Origin: Desulfurobacteriaceae bacterium
GTDB lineage: Bacteria; Aquificota; Aquificia; Desulfurobacteriales; Desulfurobacteriaceae
Length of the DNA stretch: 34,825 nucleotides
Direction: 5' to 3'
Assembly (NCBI GenBank): GCA_027063785.1
Contig: JAMORC010000025.1
Location: 1-34,825 of the forward strand
The notes beneath the pieces are model-generated. The model worked only from the letters and a program-made list of their open reading frames with translations, was not told where the DNA came from and made no database searches. This document shows positions 31,344 to 34,825 of this stretch, piece after piece (positions within the stretch are counted from its first letter, which is position 1; each line of letters starts with the position of its first letter). The position numbers and the translations under genes were made by a program.

Positions 31344-32187
31344 CTCTTCCCTCGGAAAGCCTTAAGAGGTTCTTTAATAGTGTTTCTCCTTCTTCACCGA
31401 TTATTTTTTGTAGAATTCCCGCCTTACTTTTGACCTCCCATACCCTGCATTCCGGACACTTTGAAAGCTTTTTGGCTATCTCTACTGCCTTATCGAAGTT
31501 TCCAAGGTAATCCACGAGTCCGATTTCCTTTGCATACCTGCCGGTAAATACTCTTCCGTCGGCAAACTTCCTGACCTGTTCAACGGGCAGGTTCCTCCCT
31601 TCTGCAACTGCTTTTAGGAACTGTTCGTAAGAATCGTTAATTAGGCTTTGAAGAATGTTTAAGCTGTCGGGGTCGGGTTTTTTAAAGGGATTCAGGAGGT
31701 CTTTATACTTCCCGCTCTTTACAGTTATTACTTCTACTCCGAGCTTTTCTGCCAGTTTCCTTACGTTGAAGCTCTGTATGATAACTCCTATGCTTCCGGT
31801 TATCGTTCCCGGATTTGCCACTATCTTTGTCGCTCCTACGGAAATGTAAAGCCCTCCTGAAGCTGCAACTGATCCCATCGATACCACAACCGGTTTCTTT
31901 TTTGCAATTTCTGCAACTTTATCGTGTATTTCCTGACAAGCACCTACGACTCCTCCGGGGGAATCAACCCTGAGAACGATAGCTTTAACGTTTTCGTCAT
32001 CCTCAAGCCGTGAAAGGGCTTTTACGTACTTTTCTGAATCCTTTATGATTCCCTTTACTTTTATGACTCCTATCCTTTTGCCCGGGAGAGGCGTTTCACT
32101 GGACAGTATGTTTATCGTTATGATGATGGCTATTACTACTGTTGACAGAACTCCTATTACCGCAAAAAAGTTCTTTAGTCTTCTCAT
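31309..32187 (-). CDS. sppA: Signal peptide peptidase SppA (S49 family)
   Basis: 292 residues, the short single-domain form. One N-terminal membrane helix (about 9-29) precedes the S49 protease domain. [15 protein letters not shown] is the oxyanion-side motif, [10 protein letters not shown] holds the Ser nucleophile (Ser110), and the Lys base lies in [12 protein letters not shown] (about residue 160-162). It degrades leftover signal peptides at the membrane. Two Cys (CPECR) near residue 253 form an unusual CxxC. The ATG overlaps the rnhC stop (ATGA). The length fits bacterial half-size SppA. Confidence 0.95.
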   Translation of the reverse strand: MRRLKNFFAVIGVLSTVVIAIIITINILSSETPLPGKRIGVIKVKGIIKDSEKYVKALSRLEDDENVKAIVLRVDSPGGVVGACQEIHDKVAEIAKKKPVVVSMGSVAASGGLYISVGATKIVANPGTITGSIGVIIQSFNVRKLAEKLGVEVITVKSGKYKDLLNPFKKPDPDSLNILQSLINDSYEQFLKAVAEGRNLPVEQVRKFADGRVFTGRYAKEIGLVDYLGNFDKAVEIAKKLSKCPECRVWEVKSKAGILQKIIGEEGETLLKNLLRLSEGRVEETYLMYILN

Positions 32188-33005
32188 TCCTCTTCTCCCG
32201 ATATATTAAAGTGTTCTTTAATGAATTTAAACCTCTCTCCCTCGGGGATTAAAGTTAGAATCTTTTTGTATTTATCTCTTGCATTTCCCTCGGGAATTTC
32301 CGCTCCGAGGAACCCGGAAGCCTTTTCCATCCATTTTAGTCTCTCTCCCTTGGCTACTATGGCTGCCGCAGCAACAAAGGGATTTTCTTCTCCTTTTGTT
32401 ACTACTTCGAAGTGAACGTCGGGAAATGCTTTTTTTAGCTTTTCTTCAATTTCCCTGCTGAACTTATCAACTATGACTTTTTGGGGCTTTATTTTCTTTA
32501 AAATTTTTTTGAGTATTTCAAGATACATCTCTTCCATTAGTTTGTTGAGATTCCTAAATTTCTTGTAGAGTTTATTATATTCCGAGGGGGGAAGCATTCT
32601 TACTACGCCGTTGCATGATTTTTTGATTTCTTCTGATAGCTTTTTGATCTTTTCTTTTTTAAGTTTTTTTGAATCCTTTACTCCGATTTCCAGAAGTTTC
32701 TTAAGGCACTTATCATTACCGTATATGCAGGCTATTACCAGAGGGCCGAAAACCTCCCCTTTCCCGGCTTCGTCACACCCTACTATTATTCCTTCATTTC
32801 CTTTTAGTGCTGTTTCCGTTATTAACTCTTTTACCCGTTTAATTTCCTTTCCTCCTACCGTTACGCTTCCCGAGTTGTATATCGTCACAATGGCTTTACC
32901 CAGTCTGAACCTGTACTTGGCGTAGGGCGGTGGTTTTTCTTCGACTCCTCCTGCTTTTCTTATGGTTTCAGTAACTTCTTCTATTTTGTCTTCAGGAATT
33001 TTCAC
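32184..33005 (-). CDS. rnhC: Ribonuclease HIII
   Basis: 273 residues. An N-terminal TBP-like substrate-binding domain (about 1-68, YRFRLGKAIVTIYNSGSVTVGG) precedes the RNase H fold (about 72-270). The active site is DEAGKGE (Asp78, Glu79) and IVDKFS (Asp180). The TBP-like domain marks HIII rather than HII. It removes RNA from RNA-DNA hybrids. The GTG start overlaps the tamB stop (GTGA). Aquifex aeolicus is also known to use an RNase HIII. Confidence 0.95.
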   Translation of the reverse strand: MKIPEDKIEEVTETIRKAGGVEEKPPPYAKYRFRLGKAIVTIYNSGSVTVGGKEIKRVKELITETALKGNEGIIVGCDEAGKGEVFGPLVIACIYGNDKCLKKLLEIGVKDSKKLKKEKIKKLSEEIKKSCNGVVRMLPPSEYNKLYKKFRNLNKLMEEMYLEILKKILKKIKPQKVIVDKFSREIEEKLKKAFPDVHFEVVTKGEENPFVAAAAIVAKGERLKWMEKASGFLGAEIPEGNARDKYKKILTLIPEGERFKFIKEHFNISGEEE

Positions 33006-34825
33006 TTTAACCTTACCTCCATACCTATTCCTGTTTCGAGTCCGTAATAGCTGTTATACCTCAGTTCCAGCTTGTATCTGTTGGTCATCAGGAATTCCAG
33101 ACTTCCGCCGTACTCCGGGTTTTGTCCCGTTGTTCCGTATCCCAGTAGCCTTAACCTTTTAAGAAGTTTCTTGCTTAGGGTCAGCTTGGCTACAGTTTCC
33201 CCGTATCTGGTTATGTAAGGTTCTATTGAAAAGCTTTCCAGCTTTAAGGCTTCTTTAAACTGGCTTTCAACCGGTTTGAAAAAGGTTGCCGTTGCGTAGT
33301 AAGCTACTTGAACTGCCGGGAATATTTCGGCGCTTGCTTCTACCTGTTCCGGCGATGCTCCCGTCATTATCAAGTTAAGTATCTGTTCTCTGCTTAAAGG
33401 TGGATCTGAAGAGAGTAAAATGGTGGGAGATTTAAGGTTACCCGTAATTTTCATAAATACGTAGTACCCGGAGATAAAAGAACTTGCAACTACTTCAATT
33501 TTCCCCTTTAGTTTCTGTAGGTCTTCAATTATGCCGGAACCGTAGAGTACCTTGAACTTTTTCCCCATGTAATTTATCTCTCCGGAAGTTACGTAGAAGT
33601 TGCCCTCTACTTTGGGTAGTCGGTTTTTCGTGGTTAGTTGAAGCTCCGGAAGGATCTCGAACTTAAACAATTTACCTTTTATTTCTATCGGTTCGAGGAA
33701 GTTTACTTTAACGTTGAGATTGACGGGAATTTGAAATTTCCCTTCTTTTGATTTTTTCTTGTTCTCTTTTACAACCGAAACCTTTGCCTTTGTAACGTCA
33801 AGCTCTCCCTTTAGAGTTTTACTGTTGTAGTCAAAATAAAGGTTGCCGGAGAATAAACCTTTCCAACTTGGCACCTGTCCTACGGGAATGTGGGACAGAG
33901 ATATGGTTGTCATACCTTTTTCCCCTTCGGCAAGGAGCGTGCCGGAACCGATTCCGGCTTCAAGGTAAATCTTTGAAAGGTTGCCGTCTTCAAGTTTAAC
34001 GGATAATGAATTTACTGTTATCTTTGACAGAATGTACTTAACCCTGAGTTCTGTTTTCTCTGTATGTATTCTTGCGGTGTAAGTGATTTTATCGTCGTAT
34101 TTAAAGTTTCCGGTAACTGATATGTTTCCCTTGGAGTAAGGAATTACTCTATCAAAATCGAGTAGATATATGAGACCTTTCGTTCCCAGGCTTGCCTCAA
34201 GATTCCAAGTTATCTTGCTGTTTAACTTAACTTTCTTTATTTCTACCCAGCCGTCAATGTAAGAGAGGCTAAAGTCGGATACTTCGGGCTTCCAGTTTTT
34301 AAGCTTCACGTAAAGTCCCGAGACAGAGTAAAGTCTGTAAAATTTTTCCGGAGTTACTGTGAAGGCCGGAATTGAGATTTCACCGTTTCCCTTCGAGATG
34401 TTCACGTTTAGAAATCCCATGTTAATTTTTATTTTGTTGTTGTTAAATTTCAGTGGAATGTCCCTTACCGTTCCTACCAGGAAACGTCCGTTATTGGTCA
34501 GGATCAGCTTTAAGTCCGTTTCGTTGCTGTTGATTCCTACGTTTCCGTAACCTTCGGGAAACTCTACAATTCCATTTGTTGTGAAGCTTATGGGCTTAAC
34601 CAGATACGGAGACTTTAATCTTCCGCTTCCTCTTATTTTGGCTGTGAATCTCTCCAAACTGCCCAGCAGGAAGGAATTTACTTTAAGGAATATTGAAGAT
34701 ACTTCGGTTTTCTTCCTCAGATTTGTTGTGATTTTTCCCTTTAGCCTGTTTGAATTAAAGTCTAAGTTTAATTCTCCTGCTATTTTCCCTTCCAGCTGAT
34801 AAGTTTTGGGTTCGATGTCGGTGAA
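33002..34825 (-). CDS. tamB: TamB-family translocation/assembly protein, partial (5' end outside window)
   Basis: The frame is open to the window end, giving at least 607 C-terminal residues; an in-frame TTG at 34657 is not the start. The visible part is a long series of beta-strands, as in the DUF490/TamB beta-helix that bridges inner and outer membranes. It ends with the family C-terminal block: LSREQILNLIMTGASPEQVEA, FKPVESQFKEALKLESFSIEPYITRYGETVAKLTLSKKLLKRL and a terminal beta pattern. TamB moves lipids and helps outer-membrane protein insertion, often with a BamA-like TamA, which might be encoded upstream. It is the most upstream visible gene of the minus-strand operon. Confidence 0.9.
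   Translation of the reverse strand, partial: FTDIEPKTYQLEGKIAGELNLDFNSNRLKGKITTNLRKKTEVSSIFLKVNSFLLGSLERFTAKIRGSGRLKSPYLVKPISFTTNGIVEFPEGYGNVGINSNETDLKLILTNNGRFLVGTVRDIPLKFNNNKIKINMGFLNVNISKGNGEISIPAFTVTPEKFYRLYSVSGLYVKLKNWKPEVSDFSLSYIDGWVEIKKVKLNSKITWNLEASLGTKGLIYLLDFDRVIPYSKGNISVTGNFKYDDKITYTARIHTEKTELRVKYILSKITVNSLSVKLEDGNLSKIYLEAGIGSGTLLAEGEKGMTTISLSHIPVGQVPSWKGLFSGNLYFDYNSKTLKGELDVTKAKVSVVKENKKKSKEGKFQIPVNLNVKVNFLEPIEIKGKLFKFEILPELQLTTKNRLPKVEGNFYVTSGEINYMGKKFKVLYGSGIIEDLQKLKGKIEVVASSFISGYYVFMKITGNLKSPTILLSSDPPLSREQILNLIMTGASPEQVEASAEIFPAVQVAYYATATFFKPVESQFKEALKLESFSIEPYITRYGETVAKLTLSKKLLKRLRLLGYGTTGQNPEYGGSLEFLMTNRYKLELRYNSYYGLETGIGMEVRLK

Noticed and set aside
32184-33005. RNase HII instead of HIII
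   Set aside because: The protein has the extra N-terminal TBP-like domain, which HII lacks.
34655-34657. In-frame TTG that could start a 551-residue protein
   Set aside because: The same frame stays open with TamB-like beta-strand sequence up to the window end, and no ribosome binding site precedes it, so the gene is treated as 5'-partial.
1-34825. Mobile elements, CRISPR arrays, tRNA or rRNA genes
   Set aside because: No transposase or integrase motifs, no regularly spaced direct repeats and no gene-free gap above about 62 bases; the gaps are too short for tRNA genes.

Overview
The window is densely packed chromosomal DNA from a thermophilic, Gram-negative-type bacterium. The gene content points to Aquificota, perhaps Desulfurobacteriaceae. 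The clues are RNase HIII, a DHH-CBS-tRNA nucleotidyltransferase fusion, a MoaC-Mog fusion, a small CcsA/ResB-like cytochrome c maturation pair, TamB and a secretin (so an outer membrane), proteins rich in Lys and Glu, and frequent AGA/AGG arginine codons. The lineage is inferred from family knowledge; no rRNA is present to confirm it. I see no mobile element, tRNA, rRNA or CRISPR array. Almost all the DNA is coding: genes overlap by 1-35 bases or lie within about 35 bases of each other. Many use TTG or GTG starts behind strong AGGAGG-type ribosome binding sites.

Region 1 (1-10440, minus strand) reads from the tRNA nucleotidyltransferase fusion into gspC, gspD, gspE, gspF, pilM, pilN, pilO and a partial secreted protein in the pilP position. 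It looks like one operon for an envelope-spanning type II secretion/type IV pilus-like machine. The outer-membrane and inner-gate parts (GspC, GspD) are type II-like. The inner-membrane platform is the unfused PilM/PilN/PilO set rather than GspL/GspM. No pseudopilin gene or prepilin peptidase lies in the window.

Region 2 (10503-20265, plus strand) is divergent from region 1. It carries folP (with an N-terminal extension), the c-di-AMP module cdaA-ybbR-glmM, a DUF3857/transglutaminase exported protein, tsaD, a DUF123 GIY-YIG-like protein, trpD, and an ftsY whose acidic N-terminal domain is replaced by a helical TPR-like one. A hairpin just before the transglutaminase gene hides its ribosome binding site.

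Region 3 (20266-25190, minus strand) reads from moaC-mog through mobA and a reduced MoaE-like protein into a MacB/LolD-type ABC exporter (one ATPase, two permeases). Its last gene abuts ftsY tail to tail with no spacer. Region 4 (25251-28738, plus strand) has a CcsA-like haem-handling protein, a minimal ResB-like partner and NAD-dependent DNA ligase. Region 5 (28733-34825, minus strand) reads from tamB (cut by the window end) through rnhC, sppA, a small lytic transglycosylase and purD to a glycerophosphodiester phosphodiesterase, all nearly or actually overlapping.

The parts most worth attention are the hybrid secretion operon headed by a tRNA-end-repair enzyme, the close pairing of a c-di-AMP synthase with a DHH/CBS protein, the unusual FtsY, and several degenerate cofactor-assembly proteins (MoaE-like, CcsA-like).
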